Origin: Bauldia sp.
Lineage (GTDB): Bacteria > Pseudomonadota > Alphaproteobacteria > Rhizobiales > Kaistiaceae
Direction: 5' to 3'
Length of the DNA stretch: 64,000 nucleotides
Assembly: GCA_026126065.1 (NCBI GenBank)
Contig: JAHCJY010000004.1
Coordinates: 310,001-374,000 of the forward strand
Of the stretch, positions 55,195 through 64,000 are shown piece after piece. The notes beneath the pieces are model-generated. The model did no database searches and was not told where the DNA came from. It saw only the letters and a program-made list of their open reading frames with translations. How positions within the stretch are numbered: position 1 is the stretch's first letter; each line of letters opens with the position of its first letter. The position numbers were made by a program, and so were the translations under genes.

Positions 55195-55982
55195 AAGGTC
55201 CGGAACAGGCGGTCGCCGCGGACGGTCCACGGCCATCTCCAGAACTCCCACGCCCGAGCGCCGCCGTCGACGGAGAAGAAGATGATCTCGGCGCGGCCGA
55301 TGAGATTCTCGAAGGGAACGAAGCCGACGCCACCCTGCGAGGTGGGGAAACGGCTGTCCAGCGAGTTGTCCCGATTGTCGCCCATCATGAAGTAATGGCC
55401 TGCCGGGACCACGAAGACATCCGTGTTGTCGGCGCGCGAAACCATCGAGTCGAGGACATCATGCGAGACGCCGTTCGGCAGCGTCTCTCGGTACCGCGTA
55501 ATCGTGCCGCGCGGCCCGCCGGCCTGGGTTTCGACGACCTCCATCTGGACGGGGGCGCCGTTGATGTTGAGGACGCCGTTGACCATCTGGATGCGGTCGC
55601 CGGGCAGGCCGACCACGCGCTTGATGAAGTCGGTCGCATTGTCGCTCGGTGTCTTGAAGACGACGACGTCGCCGCGCTCCGGCTCCGCCGGCCAGATGCG
55701 GCCGTCGTCGCCCGCGAGGCCGCTGACGAAGCCCGGCGAGAACGGGAACGAATAGCGGCTGTAGCCGTACGAGTACTTCGAGACGAAAAGAAAATCGCCG
55801 ACGAGAAGCGTGTCCTCCATCGAGCCCGATGGGATGCTGAACGGCTGGAACAGGAAGGTGCGGACCAGGAACGCGAGGATCAAGGCCTGGATAACGACCT
55901 TGATCGTCTCCCAGACGCCGCCGCCGCTGCTGGGTTTCGCGGCCTTGGCCTTCGACTTGGGATCCTCGTCCGCCACGGTCAT
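55191..55982 (-). CDS. lepB: Signal peptidase I
   Basis: Cleaves signal peptides of exported proteins at the inner membrane. The 263-residue protein has one N-terminal membrane helix (IKVVIQALILAFLVRTFLFQPF). The catalytic serine is in PSGSMEDTLLVGDF and the catalytic lysine in DFIKRVVGLPGDRI. The late box is GDNRDNSLDSR. It precedes rnc in the transcript. Confidence 0.97.
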   Translation of the reverse strand: MTVADEDPKSKAKAAKPSSGGGVWETIKVVIQALILAFLVRTFLFQPFSIPSGSMEDTLLVGDFLFVSKYSYGYSRYSFPFSPGFVSGLAGDDGRIWPAEPERGDVVVFKTPSDNATDFIKRVVGLPGDRIQMVNGVLNINGAPVQMEVVETQAGGPRGTITRYRETLPNGVSHDVLDSMVSRADNTDVFVVPAGHYFMMGDNRDNSLDSRFPTSQGGVGFVPFENLIGRAEIIFFSVDGGARAWEFWRWPWTVRGDRLFRTL

Positions 55983-56095
55983 GTCAGGTCGGTCCTTCGG
56001 AAGAAATCGAGCGCGGGCGGAAGATCGCCCCTGATAGCCGCTCGCCGGAAACGGCGCAACGCAGGCCTCCGGAAAGCGGCTGTTTTGCGGCCCCC

Positions 56096-56497
56096 TCAGC
56101 CGATCGGCAGCGCCTCAATGATCACGAAGGCCTGAGCGAGCGGGAAATCGTCGGTGATGGTGAGGTGGATCCTTGCGCGATACCCCGCCGGCGTGATCTC
56201 GGCAAGCCGTTCGGCCGCGCCGTTGGTGAGCGCCATCGTCGGCGCGCCCGAAGGGAGGTTCACCACCCCCATGTCGCGCCAGAACACACCATCGCGAAGG
56301 CCCGTGCCGAGCGCCTTGGCACAGGCCTCCTTCGCGGCAAAGCGCTTGGCGTAGGAAGCCGCCCGCTGATTGCGGCGATCAGACTTGCGCTGCTCGACGG
56401 GCGTATAGACCCGCTCGATGAACCTGGCGCCGTGACGCTCGATGGTCTTCTCGATGCGCCGGATGTCGATGAGATCGCTCCCGATGCCGATGATCAT
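56096..56497 (-). CDS. acpS: Holo-[acyl-carrier-protein] synthase
   Basis: Transfers phosphopantetheine from CoA to acyl carrier protein. The 133-residue protein has [21 protein letters not shown] and the magnesium-site [19 protein letters not shown], both diagnostic. The start overlaps the pdxJ stop (ATGA). It lies upstream of lepB with a 113-base gap, so there may be a promoter between. Confidence 0.96.
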   Translation of the reverse strand: MIIGIGSDLIDIRRIEKTIERHGARFIERVYTPVEQRKSDRRNQRAASYAKRFAAKEACAKALGTGLRDGVFWRDMGVVNLPSGAPTMALTNGAAERLAEITPAGYRARIHLTITDDFPLAQAFVIIEALPIG

Positions 56498-57264
56498 CGT
56501 GCGCCCGCCGCATCCGCGTCGGCCCGGGCGGCATCCATCAGACGCCGCATCGTGCGGATGCTCTCGTCGAGGCCGACGAAGATCGCCTCGCCGATGAGGA
56601 AATGGCCGATGTTCAGCTCCACGATCGGCTTCATCCGTGCCACCGGTGCGACGGTATCGTAGGCGAGGCCGTGCCCGGCATGGATCTCGAGGCCCATGGC
56701 CGATCCCTCGTCGGCGGCCGTCTCGAGCCGCTTCCGTTCGCGCTCGAACGCGCCGGCATCATGGAGAAAGGCCTCGCAATAGGTGCCGGTGTGGAGTTCG
56801 ACGACCGGCGCGCCAACGGCGACAGCCGCATCGAGCTGGCGCCGGTCCGGCTCGATGAAGAGGGAAACCCGGATGCCGGCGTCGCGCAGTTGCGCGACGA
56901 TCGGTCCGATCTGCGCCATGCCGCCGGCGACGTCGAGGCCGCCCTCGGTCGTGCGCTCCTCGCGCCGCTCGGGGACGAGGCAGGCGGCGTGCGGCCGGTG
57001 CTTGAGGGCCACGGCGGCCATGTCCTTCGTCGCCGCCATCTCGAGGTTGAGCGGCAAGGGAATCTCGCGGCTCAGGCGCTCGATGTCGCGGTCGGAAATG
57101 TGGCGGCGATCCTCGCGGAGATGCGCGGTGATGCCATCGGCGCCGGCCAGGACTGCAATTTCCGCCGAGCGGACCGGATCGGGATGGGTGCCGCCGCGGG
57201 CGTTCCGGATGGTCGCCACGTGGTCGATGTTCACGCCGAGGCGGAGCGCAGGACGAACTCTCAT
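56494..57264 (-). CDS. pdxJ: Pyridoxine 5'-phosphate synthase
   Basis: Closes the pyridoxine ring from 3-hydroxy-1-aminoacetone phosphate and deoxyxylulose phosphate. The 256-residue TIM barrel has [36 protein letters not shown] and [20 protein letters not shown] 57264 is the conserved start; long upstream reading frame belongs to non-coding sequence over rel. It sits directly after rel. Confidence 0.97.
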   Translation of the reverse strand: MRVRPALRLGVNIDHVATIRNARGGTHPDPVRSAEIAVLAGADGITAHLREDRRHISDRDIERLSREIPLPLNLEMAATKDMAAVALKHRPHAACLVPERREERTTEGGLDVAGGMAQIGPIVAQLRDAGIRVSLFIEPDRRQLDAAVAVGAPVVELHTGTYCEAFLHDAGAFERERKRLETAADEGSAMGLEIHAGHGLAYDTVAPVARMKPIVELNIGHFLIGEAIFVGLDESIRTMRRLMDAARADADAAGAR

Positions 57265-57287
57265 GGCAGTCCCCCTTGTTCCGGCCG

Positions 57288-59501
57288 TCAGCCGTAGACG
57301 CGGCTGGCCGAGCTTACGGCAGGCAATGCGCGGATGCCGGCGATGACCCGCGTGAGGTGCTTCAGATTGGCGACCTCGAGGTCGATGACAAGCTCGGAGA
57401 AATCCTCCGGCATCTGGCGGATGCGAAGGTTCGAGATATTGGCGTCGGCGGCGGCGATGATCTGGGTGACCTGCGCCAGCGTTCCGGGCTCGTTGAGCAC
57501 GGTAATCGAGATGCGGGCGGGGAACCGGAGGTCGCTGTCCTGGTCGACCTCCCAGCGCACGTCGAGCCATCGATCGGGAAACTCGTCGAAATCCTTCAGC
57601 GACGGCGACTGGATCGGGTAGATCGTCACCCCCTCCCCGGGCGTGATGATCCCGATGATCCGGTCTCCCGGCACCGCCCCGCCATCGGGGGCGTAGCGAA
57701 CCGCTAGGTTGCCCTCGATGCCGCGGATCGGCACCGGGGCGATACCGGCGTTTGCCTTCTTCGCCCGCGAACGGCGCGCCTGGGCGGTGGCCGAAGGCGA
57801 CGGCGAGGCGTTCGACGGCGAGGCATCCTTGTACTCGGGGTGCACGGCCTTCACGACATTGCCGGGCGGGATTTCGCCGCGACCGACCGCAGCCAGCATG
57901 TCGTCGAGATCGCTCTGGGCAAGGCGCGGCAGCGCGGCCTTCAGCAGGGCGTCGTCGAGCGGCAGTTCCGCCTTGCGGAAGGCGCGCTCGACGAGCAGCC
58001 GGCCAAGGCCGGCATATTGCTTCCGCACCGCCACGCGGGTCGCCCGCCTGATGGACGAGCGCGCCTTGCCGGTTCGCACGAGGTTCTCCCACGCGGCCTG
58101 GGGCACATGCCCCTCCGCGCGGATGATCTCGACCTCGTCGCCGTTCTGGAGCTCGGTCGAGAGCGCCATCGTGCGACCGTTGATGCGCACGCCCACGGCG
58201 GTGTCACCGACATTGGTATGGACCGCATAGGCGAAGTCGATCGGCGTGGCGCCGCGCGGCAGCGCGATCAGGCGCCCCTTGGGCGTGAAGCAGAACACCT
58301 GGTCCTGGAACAGCTCGAGCTTGGTGTGCTCGAGGAATTCCTCCGGCGTGTCGCCGTCGGCCAGCATCTGGATGGTGCGGCGCAGCCATTCATACGCCTT
58401 CACCTCGGCCGAGAAGCCCGTGAGATTCGCCCCCGGCGGCCGCTCGATGGGCATGCCCTTCGGCGGGGCGACGCCGTCCTTGTACAGGGCGTGCGCGGCG
58501 ATGCCGAACTCGGCCACCCGGTGCATGGCCTCGGTGCGGATCTGCAGTTCGACGCGCTGGTGCTGCGGGCCGATCACGGTGGTGTGGATCGAGCGGTAGT
58601 CGTTCTGCTTCGGGGTCGAGATGTAGTCCTTGAAGCGGCCCGGAACGGTCGGCCACGTCGTGTGGATGACGCCGAGCGCGCCATAGCACTCCTCGAGCGA
58701 GCCAACGACCACGCGGAAGCCGAAGATGTCGGAGAGCTGCTCGAAGGAAACGGCCTTCCGCTCCATCTTGCGAAAGATCGAGTACGGCCGCTTCCGCCGG
58801 CCGATGACGCGGGCGCCGAGCCCGCGGTCGGCGAACCGGCGGCCAAGATCGGTCTCGATGTCGGTGATCAGGTCCTTGTGGCGCTGGGCGAGTTCGGCGA
58901 GCCGCCCGACGATCGTCTCGTGCGCCTCCGGGTTCACCACCTTGAAGGCGATCTCCTCGAGTTCCTCGCGCATGTCCTGCATGCCCATGCGGCCGGCGAG
59001 CGGCGCATAGATCTCCAGTGTCTCCTCGGCGATCCGGCCGCGCTTGTCGGGCGGCATGAAGTGGAGCGTCCGCATGTTGTGCAGGCGGTCCGCCAGCTTC
59101 ACGAGGAGGACGCGGATATCAGCGGAGATGGCGAGGAGAAGCTTGCGGAGGTTCTCGGCCTGCGCCGCCTTCTTCGAGACGAGGTCGAGCTTCCTGATCT
59201 TGGTGAGGCCCTCGACGAGGCGGCCGATGTCCTCGCCGAACATCGCGTCGATCTCGCTCCGCGTCGCGTCGGTGTCCTCGATCGTGTCGTGGAGGAGCGC
59301 GACCGCGATGGTGGCGTCGTCGAGCTTGAGGTCCGTCAGGATCGCGGCGACCTCAAGGGGGTGCGAGAAGTACGGGTCCCCGTTCGCGCGGAGCTGCGCA
59401 CCATGCTTCTGCATGGCGTAGACGTAGGCCTTGTTGAGGAGCCCCTCGTCGGCTGCCGGGTTGTAGCGCGTCACCCGCTCGACGAGTTCGTACTGCCGCA
59501 T
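57288..59501 (-). CDS. rel: Bifunctional (p)ppGpp synthetase/hydrolase Rel
   Basis: Makes and degrades the stringent alarmone. The 737-residue protein has an intact HD hydrolase domain (HPLEVAAILTDLKLDDATIAVALLHDTIED). The synthetase domain (RFKDYISTPKQNDYRSIHTTVIGP) keeps the RFKD and the catalytic surroundings. TGS and ACT domains follow (the latter ending with VINDLEVANLKHLTRVI-like). Both active sites look complete, as in single-Rel alphaproteobacteria. ATG 59501 is the usual start (MRQYELVERV). Confidence 0.96.
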   Translation of the reverse strand: MRQYELVERVTRYNPAADEGLLNKAYVYAMQKHGAQLRANGDPYFSHPLEVAAILTDLKLDDATIAVALLHDTIEDTDATRSEIDAMFGEDIGRLVEGLTKIRKLDLVSKKAAQAENLRKLLLAISADIRVLLVKLADRLHNMRTLHFMPPDKRGRIAEETLEIYAPLAGRMGMQDMREELEEIAFKVVNPEAHETIVGRLAELAQRHKDLITDIETDLGRRFADRGLGARVIGRRKRPYSIFRKMERKAVSFEQLSDIFGFRVVVGSLEECYGALGVIHTTWPTVPGRFKDYISTPKQNDYRSIHTTVIGPQHQRVELQIRTEAMHRVAEFGIAAHALYKDGVAPPKGMPIERPPGANLTGFSAEVKAYEWLRRTIQMLADGDTPEEFLEHTKLELFQDQVFCFTPKGRLIALPRGATPIDFAYAVHTNVGDTAVGVRINGRTMALSTELQNGDEVEIIRAEGHVPQAAWENLVRTGKARSSIRRATRVAVRKQYAGLGRLLVERAFRKAELPLDDALLKAALPRLAQSDLDDMLAAVGRGEIPPGNVVKAVHPEYKDASPSNASPSPSATAQARRSRAKKANAGIAPVPIRGIEGNLAVRYAPDGGAVPGDRIIGIITPGEGVTIYPIQSPSLKDFDEFPDRWLDVRWEVDQDSDLRFPARISITVLNEPGTLAQVTQIIAAADANISNLRIRQMPEDFSELVIDLEVANLKHLTRVIAGIRALPAVSSASRVYG

Positions 59502-59615
59502 TCCGATCCGGCGCGAGCGCGCCGCCCCGATCGTCGTCCCGTTATTGGTCCGACAACCCTAATATGGGCGGCGTTACCGTGTCGGAAACGCCGCCGGGCC
59601 GGTATTTCCCGGAGG

Positions 59616-60011
59616 CTAGAATTCTTCCGTCTTGTCGGGCGGCAGAATGCTCTCGAGGCCGCGGAGCAATTCCTCCTCCGACATGCGATCGAAGGAGATG
59701 TTGCCGTCGTCCTCGGGGGCAGGACGGGTCGTGCCGGACTCGGATGCGATCATCGGCAACGGATCGGCCTCGGGCTCATCGACCTCGACGTGCTTCTGCA
59801 GCGAGTGGATGAGGTCTTCCTTGAGGTCGCCGGGAGAAACGGTCTCCTCGGCGATCTCGCGCAAGGCAACGACCGGGTTCTTGTCGTTGTCGCGCGGCAG
59901 CGTTGCCGGCGAGCCGGCAGCGATCATCCGGGCCCGGTGGCCGGCAAGAAGAACGAGTTCGAAGCGGTTGGGGACCTTGTCCACGCAGTCTTCAACGGTG
60001 ACGCGGGCCAT
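59616..60011 (-). CDS. rpoZ: DNA-directed RNA polymerase subunit omega
   Basis: The small RNA polymerase subunit that assists beta' folding and takes part in ppGpp response. The 131-residue protein starts [29 protein letters not shown], the universal omega sequence, with [12 protein letters not shown] and an acidic C-terminal extension typical of alphaproteobacteria. It is transcribed ahead of rel, its normal neighbour. Confidence 0.96.
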   Translation of the reverse strand: MARVTVEDCVDKVPNRFELVLLAGHRARMIAAGSPATLPRDNDKNPVVALREIAEETVSPGDLKEDLIHSLQKHVEVDEPEADPLPMIASESGTTRPAPEDDGNISFDRMSEEELLRGLESILPPDKTEEF

Positions 60012-60291
60012 GGGCACTCCTCGGAATGTCGGTGAAGGGCGTTGAATAGGGGATGGCCGCCCCGATTTGCAAGAGCACTGCTGTCGCGGGCGGGCGAAAA
60101 CGTCATATTTCCGCGACAAAGTGGCGGGATCGTGATTCCGCGGCGATCAACCGGGAGCCAATTTGCTCTGACACGACCCGCAATATCCGACGTTTGTTCT
60201 GCGGCGATTCCGCCGACTTCATTCCTTTTTCCGCAACGCGCCGGCACGCCTGGCGGCCACTGCCGGCCGTATTCCGAGTAGAGCGTACCCA

Positions 60292-60894
60292 ATGTTTGAC
60301 CCTCGCGAGAAAGTCGCGCTGTTCATCGACGGCGCCAATCTTTATGCTACCGCAAAGTCTCTTGGCTTCGACATTGACTACAAGAAGCTTCTTCATCATT
60401 TCCAGGAGAAGAGTTATCTTCTCCGTGCATATTACTACACGGCTCTGGCCGAGGATCAGGAATATTCCTCCATTCGGCCGCTGATCGACTGGCTTGACTA
60501 CAACGGCTACACGGTCGTGACGAAGCCGACCAAGGAGTTCGTCGACAGCGCCGGCCGCCGCAAGGTGAAGGGGAACATGGATATGGAGCTGGCGATCGAC
60601 GTGATGGAGATCGCCGAGCACATCGACCATGTCGTGCTGTTCTCGGGCGACGGCGACTTCCGCTCGCTGGTCGAGGCGGTACAGCGGAAGGGCCGCAAGG
60701 TCAGCGTCATCTCGACGCTCTCGACCCAGCCGCCGATGATCGCGGACGAACTTCGGCGCCAGGCCGATACGTTCATCGACCTCGTCACCCTCCAGGCGGA
60801 ACTGGGCCGCGCGCCGGGCGAACGCTCGGCCCGCAGCGCGGAACGGATGGCCGCCCGCGAGGCTTACGCCGACGAGTTCGACGACAATCGTTGA
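60292..60894 (+). CDS. NYN domain protein (LabA/DUF88 family)
   Basis: A 200-residue PIN-like nuclease domain protein. The opening has ALFIDGANLYATAKSLGFDIDYKKLL, with the first metal aspartate. The centre carries KGNMDMELAIDVMEIA, and VLFSGDGDFRSLVEAVQRKGRKVSVIS supplies the last aspartates. These acidic residues suggest RNA cleavage. ATG 60292 follows a weak site. It is divergent from rpoZ and precedes the uracil-DNA glycosylase gene after seven bases. Confidence 0.92.
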   Translation: MFDPREKVALFIDGANLYATAKSLGFDIDYKKLLHHFQEKSYLLRAYYYTALAEDQEYSSIRPLIDWLDYNGYTVVTKPTKEFVDSAGRRKVKGNMDMELAIDVMEIAEHIDHVVLFSGDGDFRSLVEAVQRKGRKVSVISTLSTQPPMIADELRRQADTFIDLVTLQAELGRAPGERSARSAERMAAREAYADEFDDNR

Positions 60895-60901
60895 AGGCCC
60901 G

Positions 60902-61558
60902 ATGCCCGACCTGAAGCTCTCCGCGACCGAGCCCGGCCGCGACTGCCCGTTGTGCCCGCGGCTCGTCGCCTTCCGCGAGGAATGGCGACGAAAGGAGCCG
61001 ACCTGGCACAACGCGCCCGTCCCGACATTCGGCGGGCTCGATGCCCGGTTCCTCGTGGTGGGCCTTGCGCCCGGGCTCCGCGGCGCCAACCGGACCGGGA
61101 GGCCGTTCACCGGCGACTACGCCGGCACCCTCCTCTACGGGACGCTGCTCAAGTTCGGGTTCGCGACCGGGACGTTCGACGCGCGGCCGGACGACGGGCT
61201 GACACTTCATGATGTCGCAATCACCAACGCCGTTCGCTGCGTGCCGCCGGAGAACAAGCCGACGCCGGACGAAGGCCGGACCTGCCGCCGGTTCCTGACC
61301 GCGACGATCGAAGCGATGCCAAGGCTGCTGGCAATCCTGGCGCTCGGGCGGATCGCGCATGACAACGTGCTATCGGCGATGAACGCGCCGCGGCCGGAGT
61401 ATCCCTTCGCCCACGGCGCCGAGCACCGTGTCGGCCCGCTCGTCACGGTGTTCGACAGTTTTCACTGCTCGCGGCTCAACACGAACACGGGCCGGCTCAC
61501 GACGGAGGTGTTCGAGGCTGTCCTCGGCAGCGTGAGGAAGCACCTCGAGGGGTCGTAG
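60902..61558 (+). CDS. Uracil-DNA glycosylase, family 5 (UDGb) type
   Basis: A 218-residue uracil-excision enzyme with the family-5 motif A GLAPGLRGANRTGRPFTGD, motif of the NAVRCVPPENKPTP loop, and the C-terminal FHCSRLNTNTGRLT. The N-terminal cysteines (DCPLCPRL) and later cysteines (AVRC, RTCRRF) match the four 4Fe-4S ligands of the family. The second uracil-DNA glycosylase in this window, distinct from the family-4 gene at 3.2 kb. ATG 60902 follows the NYN gene after seven bases. It converges with smpB, with two bases between. Confidence 0.92.
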   Translation: MPDLKLSATEPGRDCPLCPRLVAFREEWRRKEPTWHNAPVPTFGGLDARFLVVGLAPGLRGANRTGRPFTGDYAGTLLYGTLLKFGFATGTFDARPDDGLTLHDVAITNAVRCVPPENKPTPDEGRTCRRFLTATIEAMPRLLAILALGRIAHDNVLSAMNAPRPEYPFAHGAEHRVGPLVTVFDSFHCSRLNTNTGRLTTEVFEAVLGSVRKHLEGS

Positions 61559-61560
61559 CC

Positions 61561-62040
61561 CTAGGCGCCGCCGGTCTTCATGATGCGGGCCTTCTCGCGG
61601 CCCCAGTCGCGCTTCTTCTCGGCGTCGCGCTTGTCGGGCGCGGTCTTCCCCTTGGCCAACGCGACCTCGACCTTGGCCCTGCCCTGGTCGTTGAAGAAGA
61701 CCTTCAACGGCACGATCGTCATGCCCTCGCGGTTGATGCCGTTGGCGAGCCGCGCGATCTCGCGCTTGTGGAGCAGCAGCTTTCGCGGCCGCTTGGTCTC
61801 GTGGTTGAACCGGTTCGCCTCGAGATACTCTGGGATGTACGAGTTGATCAGCCATGCCTCGCCGTCCTTCACCGTGGCATAGCTCTCCCCGATCGTCGCC
61901 TTGCCGCCGCGCAGCGACTTCACCTCGGTACCGGTCAGCATGATGCCGGCCTCGAAGACCTGGCCGAGGAGATAATCGAAGCGCGCCCGCCGGTTGAGGG
62001 CGGCAATGCGCTTTTCGGTGTCGCGGCCTTTCGATGCCAT
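61561..62040 (-). CDS. smpB: SsrA-binding protein
   Basis: Binds tmRNA and brings it to stalled ribosomes. The 159-residue beta-barrel has [43 protein letters not shown] at the start and [13 protein letters not shown] in the middle. The basic helical tail ([22 protein letters not shown]) is typical. The tmRNA itself was not seen in the window. It follows dapA by one base. Confidence 0.96.
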   Translation of the reverse strand: MASKGRDTEKRIAALNRRARFDYLLGQVFEAGIMLTGTEVKSLRGGKATIGESYATVKDGEAWLINSYIPEYLEANRFNHETKRPRKLLLHKREIARLANGINREGMTIVPLKVFFNDQGRAKVEVALAKGKTAPDKRDAEKKRDWGREKARIMKTGGA

Positions 62041-62041
62041 C

Positions 62042-62917
62042 CTAGGAGATCAGTCCCGCGCGTTGCATTGCGGTGCGAATCTCGGCCTCGGCGACGGCGC
62101 CCGCCTTCACGAGGGGTAGCCGCAGTTCGTTCTGCATGCGGCCGAGGAGGGAGAGCGCGTACTTCGTGCCTGCCGGGTTGGGGTCGACGAACAGCGCCTT
62201 GTGGAGCGGCATTGCCTTGTCCTGGATGGCGAGGGCCGCCCGGAAATCGCCGGCGAGACAGGCGTTCTGGAAGTCTGCCATCAGCCGCGGGGCGACGTTC
62301 GACGTCACGGAAATGCAGCCATGACCGCCATGCGCCATGAAGCCGAGCGCGGTTCCGTCCTCGCCCGAGAACTGGATGAAGTCCGGTCCGCACGCCTCGC
62401 GCTGGAGGCTCACGCGGTCGATCTTCGCCGTGGCGTCCTTGACGCCCGCTATGTTCTTCAGCGTCGCGAGTTGAGCCATCGTCTCAACGCTCATGTCGAT
62501 GACCGAGCGCGGCGGGATGTTGTAGATGATGATCGGGATGCCGACCGCATCGTTGATCGCGGTGTAGTGCGCGATGAGGCCTGCCTGGCTCGGCTTGTTG
62601 TAGTACGGCGTAACGACGAGGAGCCCGCTCGCGCCAGCCTTCTCGGCGTGCCTGGCGAGCTCGATCGCCTCGATCGTGTTGTTCGATCCGGTGCCGGCGA
62701 TGACGGGCACGCGCCCCGCGGCGACCTCAATGCAGATCTCGATGACGCGGCGGTGCTCCGGATGGCTCAGCGTCGGGCTCTCGCCGGTCGTCCCGGTCGG
62801 AACGAGACCGTGCGTCCCCTCGGCGATCTGCCACTCGACGAAGTCCGCGAAGGCCTTTTCATCCACAGCGCCGTTTCGCATCGGCGTAACGAGCGCCGTG
62901 TAGGAACCCCTGAACAT
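62042..62917 (-). CDS. dapA: 4-hydroxy-tetrahydrodipicolinate synthase
   Basis: First committed step of lysine and diaminopimelate synthesis, joining pyruvate and aspartate semialdehyde. The 291-residue TIM barrel has [44 protein letters not shown] and [11 protein letters not shown]. The Schiff-base lysine is in [12 protein letters not shown] 62917 is the conserved start; the frame reaches further upstream without family sequence. Diaminopimelate feeds peptidoglycan, as the divergent transglycosylase gene also touches the cell wall. Confidence 0.96.
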   Translation of the reverse strand: MFRGSYTALVTPMRNGAVDEKAFADFVEWQIAEGTHGLVPTGTTGESPTLSHPEHRRVIEICIEVAAGRVPVIAGTGSNNTIEAIELARHAEKAGASGLLVVTPYYNKPSQAGLIAHYTAINDAVGIPIIIYNIPPRSVIDMSVETMAQLATLKNIAGVKDATAKIDRVSLQREACGPDFIQFSGEDGTALGFMAHGGHGCISVTSNVAPRLMADFQNACLAGDFRAALAIQDKAMPLHKALFVDPNPAGTKYALSLLGRMQNELRLPLVKAGAVAEAEIRTAMQRAGLIS

Positions 62918-63044
62918 GCTCTCTCTCGGTGAAGCCGCGGCGCACATGCAAAAGCGGCGCGAACAGGCGCCATAGTTAGTCGCTGGCCCTTTTGCCCGCA
63001 ACAAGAGCGGGGAAGAAGCGTTGATTCCACCCGCGAGCGCGGCG

Positions 63045-64000
63045 ATGGTGCGCCGCCTCAAGTCTTCCGGTCATACCGTGTTCCCTCCCCGCCCTGTCCC
63101 TACCCGTCATCGCCGCTCGATCGTCTTGTCCCTGATCGCAACGGGCGCCCTTGTCGCGCCGGGCGGCCCGGCGGCGCCGGCACGTGCTCAGACCCCAATC
63201 GTCGTCGCGCAGGCAGAGATTCCGCTGCCGCGGGAGAATCCGGAGCGGACTGACGACGCCGGTCCGGTTGTCGCCCCCGTGGCGGAACTGGCGCCCGAAC
63301 CGCGAATCGACCTGCCGCAGCCGAGCCTGTTCGTGAATACGGCCTATCGCCGGCTCGCCAGCGGCGACATTGCCAACGCGACGCGCATCGCCCAGTCGGC
63401 GGGCGATCCGCTGACGCTCCAATTCATCGACTGGCTGGTCGCCACGAACCTCTATCCGAACGTCCCCTCGGAACGGATGGCGCAGGCGATGGTCGACCTC
63501 GCCGGCTGGCCGGGCCGATCGCTGATGCAGATTCGCTACGAGCAGGCCCTGATCCGCGAGAATCCGACGCCGGCGGAAGCGATCGCAGGGCTCGGCGGGA
63601 CCGCGCCGGCGATGGAACCATCGACGCTGCTCCTCGCCCGGTCGCTCCGGGCGGAAGGACGCGATGCCGACGCCGCCACCTTCATTACCCGCTATTGGCG
63701 CACGCAATCGTTCTCGGACGCGATGGCGACCGCCATAATCGACGAATTCGGCGACCTCCTGAGCAATGACGACCTCGCCTTCGGCATGAACCGGTTCCTC
63801 TACGCCGGCCAGAACGAACGCGCGCTGGCCGTGGCCGAGCGCCTCGGGACCGACTACCGGCGCCTCGCCGGCGGCTGGGCGGCGGCGAACGACGGAAGCG
63901 GGAATGCGGCGGGCCTTCTGGACGCGGTGCCGGCGGCTCTCCGCTCCGACCCGGGCTACCAGTATGCACGCCTGGCGATCGCGGTCCGGACCGGCAACCG
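63045..64000 (+). CDS. Soluble lytic transglycosylase, N-terminal part (3' end missing)
   Basis: The frame runs open to the window end. A signal peptide ([27 protein letters not shown]) leads into a Pro-rich stretch and then a helical repeat region of Slt70 U-domain type: [20 protein letters not shown], then paired-helix repeats such as [19 protein letters not shown] and [25 protein letters not shown]. The catalytic SLT domain lies outside the window, so the call rests on the helical repeats and on the conserved order transglycosylase-dapA-smpB in Rhizobiales. ATG 63045 or TTG 63021 (which has a GGGGAAG site) could start it. Confidence 0.7.
   Translation, partial: MVRRLKSSGHTVFPPRPVPTRHRRSIVLSLIATGALVAPGGPAAPARAQTPIVVAQAEIPLPRENPERTDDAGPVVAPVAELAPEPRIDLPQPSLFVNTAYRRLASGDIANATRIAQSAGDPLTLQFIDWLVATNLYPNVPSERMAQAMVDLAGWPGRSLMQIRYEQALIRENPTPAEAIAGLGGTAPAMEPSTLLLARSLRAEGRDADAATFITRYWRTQSFSDAMATAIIDEFGDLLSNDDLAFGMNRFLYAGQNERALAVAERLGTDYRRLAGGWAAANDGSGNAAGLLDAVPAALRSDPGYQYARLAIAVRTGN

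Noticed and set aside
57840-60035. A 731-codon plus-strand open frame opposite rel and rpoZ
   Set aside because: It crosses two well-identified genes on the other strand and has no recognisable domain.
1-64000. CRISPR array or prophage
   Set aside because: No series of evenly spaced identical repeats was seen, and no phage structural, integrase or transposase genes could be recognised.

Overview
The window is high-GC, densely packed bacterial chromosome. It reads as an alphaproteobacterium, most likely Hyphomicrobiales (Rhizobiales). The evidence is family content and gene order: an Usg protein, the DUF1476 ATPase zeta subunit, DUF2842, DUF2259, a ubiquinol-cytochrome c chaperone next to DUF177-plsX-fabH-ihfA-merR, the glyA-nrdR-ribD-ribE-ribH-nusB-thiL run, and the rpoZ-rel-pdxJ-acpS-lepB-rnc-era cluster. 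Most of the window is core chromosome. Genes often overlap by four bases at GTGA, TTGA or ATGA junctions, so many true starts are GTG or TTG.

Layout. 1-10.6 kb: the end of a dual-ATPase peptide ABC protein, a FadR-type regulator, a cyclophilin-like protein, Usg, a family-4 uracil-DNA glycosylase, a c-type haem protein, a branched-chain amino-acid-type binding protein, rpe, a secreted DUF2259 protein, a membrane protein with a probable CTG start, purB, a sulfotransferase interrupted by an amber codon, and the zeta ATPase inhibitor. 10.9-19.5 kb: the purine genes purC-purS and purQ-purL, separated by two small genes, a PPi-dependent phosphofructokinase and a secreted protein built from two repeats; then bolA, grxD and a CPBP protease-like membrane protein. 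19.5-22 kb: a palindromic repeat, rpsD, ctaA and a DUF2842 protein. 22-31.5 kb: an exopolysaccharide locus (deacetylase, acyltransferase, Wzz/GumC, Wza/GumB, GT4, initiating phosphotransferase, Wzy-like polymerase), followed by a DUF883-like membrane protein under a good EcfG-type stress promoter.

32-34 kb: a lower-GC accessory cassette of three unrecognised genes ending beside tRNA-Pro(GGG). 34-39 kb: merR, ihfA, fabH, plsX, DUF177, ubiquinol-cytochrome c chaperone, bamE. 39-48 kb: the proton-pumping pyrophosphatase hppA, an MFS transporter, thiL, nusB, riboflavin genes, nrdR, glyA. 48-54.5 kb: a large palindrome, parC, recO, an AAC(3)-type acetyltransferase, and a second AT-richer accessory gene of the Abi-alpha (DUF4393) type. 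53.5-64 kb: era, rnc, lepB, acpS, pdxJ, rel, rpoZ, an NYN-domain protein, a family-5 uracil-DNA glycosylase, smpB, dapA and the start of a probable lytic transglycosylase.

The most unusual items are the three-gene cassette at 32-34 kb, the Abi-alpha gene placed between the recO and era regions, the amber-interrupted sulfotransferase, the duplicated cysteine-containing secreted protein, and the Wzz-kinase protein whose ATP-binding motif is destroyed. A PPi-using phosphofructokinase and a PPi-energised proton pump in the same window point to an important role for pyrophosphate. No prophage, integrase, IS element or CRISPR array was seen.
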